A stretch of DNA of 6,585 nt. Source: Peptostreptococcaceae bacterium (GTDB lineage: Bacteria > Bacillota_A > Clostridia > Peptostreptococcales > Anaerovoracaceae). The notes under the pieces were generated by a model. It ran no database searches. It was not told the origin of the DNA and worked only from the letters and a program-made list of their open reading frames with translations. Shown piece after piece: positions 5,733 through 6,585 of this stretch (position 1 is the stretch's first letter; each line of letters starts with the position of its first letter). Location of the stretch: assembly GCA_016650135.1 (NCBI GenBank), contig JAENWH010000106.1:1-6585 (forward strand), written 5' to 3'. The position numbers and the translations under genes were made by a program.

Positions 5733-6585
5733 TTATTTTGTTGTTTTTGCCTCATCAACAATAGACTTAATTACTTTTTCAAGCAGGAAGGTCTTTTGAA
5801 GGTTTTCTTTTCCTGCAAAGGTTTCGAAGTCTTCTCCTTTTTCTGCCTTGAATGCTTTTTCTGATTCAAATCCCTGTTCTTTTAGCGCCAACAGTACAAG
5901 TTCCTTATATTCCTTATCCGAAATACTGATGCTCTCTGCTTTTGCTATAGCATACATAACCATTTCCTGTTCCACAATATTTTTAGAATATGCATCCAGA
6001 TATTCCTGGAAATCAGCTTCTGCCATACCAAAATAGGATTCAACAAACTTATTTAATTCCATTCCGGACTGTTCCGCATATTTTGTATAATAATCCATAT
6101 TTTCCTGTTTTCTGGCAGCAATCTCGCCATCAGGATACCCTTTGATTTTTGCATTTTTCATAACCTGATCCCACAATGTGTTTTGCTTTTCAGTTAATGC
6201 GCCATCTTCCTTCTTCTGAAGAAGTTCTTGCTTAATTCCAGCTTCATATTCTTCTATCGTTGTAAACTTACTGTTCGCTTTTACAAAATCAAGGTTGTAT
6301 TCGGGTGTTACAGGACGAGAGATGCTGTTTACTTTAACCGTAAACACAACAGGCTTGCCTGCCAGTTCTGTGGATGCATAATCTTCAGGGAAGTCAACAT
6401 TTATATCAACTGTTTTGCCTATTTCCACTCCAATTAATCCTTCTTCAAATCCAGGGATAAACTGTCCTGCGCCTACACTCAAGTCATAAGCCTTAGATGT
6501 TCCCCCCTCAAAAGCGACACCGTCTAATTTGCCTTCAAAATCGATATTAGCAATATCTCCATTTTCAATTTTTCCTGTTTTTGAA
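5733..6585 (-). CDS. Trigger factor-like FKBP-type peptidyl-prolyl cis-trans isomerase (5' end outside the window)
   Basis: The open frame continues to the right edge without a stop, so only the C-terminal 283 residues are visible and the true start is not in the window. A TTG at 6482 is internal to the isomerase domain. The visible part begins in the FKBP-type domain as found in trigger factors: IDFEGKLDG (14-22 of the visible part), FEGG (25-28), FIPGFEEGLIG (42-52), then FPEDYASTELAGKPVVF. About 190 residues of mostly helical, charged sequence follow, resembling the trigger-factor C-terminal chaperone arms (the motif IVEQEMVMYAIAKAESIS is typical). The ribosome-docking N-terminal domain, or alternatively a lipoprotein signal, would be upstream. 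Canonical tig usually sits next to clpP and clpX, whereas here nrdR follows, so a paralogous secreted or non-ribosomal PPIase is a real alternative. For that reason no gene symbol is given. Confidence 0.85.
   Translation of the reverse strand, partial: SKTGKIENGDIANIDFEGKLDGVAFEGGTSKAYDLSVGAGQFIPGFEEGLIGVEIGKTVDINVDFPEDYASTELAGKPVVFTVKVNSISRPVTPEYNLDFVKANSKFTTIEEYEAGIKQELLQKKEDGALTEKQNTLWDQVMKNAKIKGYPDGEIAARKQENMDYYTKYAEQSGMELNKFVESYFGMAEADFQEYLDAYSKNIVEQEMVMYAIAKAESISISDKEYKELVLLALKEQGFESEKAFKAEKGEDFETFAGKENLQKTFLLEKVIKSIVDEAKTTK

Noticed and set aside
3464..6437. Other short plus-strand open frames (for example 3464-3685, 3944-4204, 5198-5401, 6228-6437)
   Set aside because: All are antisense to well-identified genes, with no recognisable product; they are shadows of the coding strand.

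Overview
The window is a compact stretch of chromosomal housekeeping genes, all transcribed from the minus strand. The low-GC composition, strong AGGAGG-type ribosome binding sites, radC-mreB-mreC-mreD order and a DUF1015 gene next to cmk suggest an anaerobic Firmicute of the class Clostridia. I cannot name a genus from the sequence alone.

In transcription order (right to left), the window opens with the 3' part of a trigger-factor-like FKBP peptidyl-prolyl isomerase gene (5733-6585), followed by an 18-bp-stem terminator. A 212-bp intergenic region then carries a good match to an NrdR box, just upstream of nrdR. Next come nrdR (ribonucleotide reductase repressor), cmk (cytidylate kinase) and a DUF1015 gene. 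The nrdR-cmk gap is 51 bp, and cmk overlaps the DUF1015 gene by 1 bp, so these three look like one transcription unit.

The 155-bp gap after DUF1015 contains the clearest promoter in the window (TTGAAA, 17-bp spacer, extended -10 TGTTATAAT). A 7-bp inverted repeat sits where transcription should begin. This promoter would drive radC, mreB, mreC and mreD. mreB and mreC are 9 bp apart and mreC-mreD overlap by 4 bp. mreD runs off the left edge.

Functionally there are two modules. One is nucleotide supply: NrdR controls dNTP synthesis, Cmk makes CDP, and DUF1015 has an unknown role. The other is cell shape: MreB filaments with MreC and MreD of the elongation machinery, plus the RadC-family protein. 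No mobile elements, CRISPR arrays, rRNA or tRNA genes were seen. The least ordinary signals are a near-perfect 50-bp palindrome inside the DUF1015 coding sequence, the ParB-like GHHR motif of DUF1015 beside a CMP kinase gene, and the apparent NrdR autoregulatory site. I see no convincing new multigene system.
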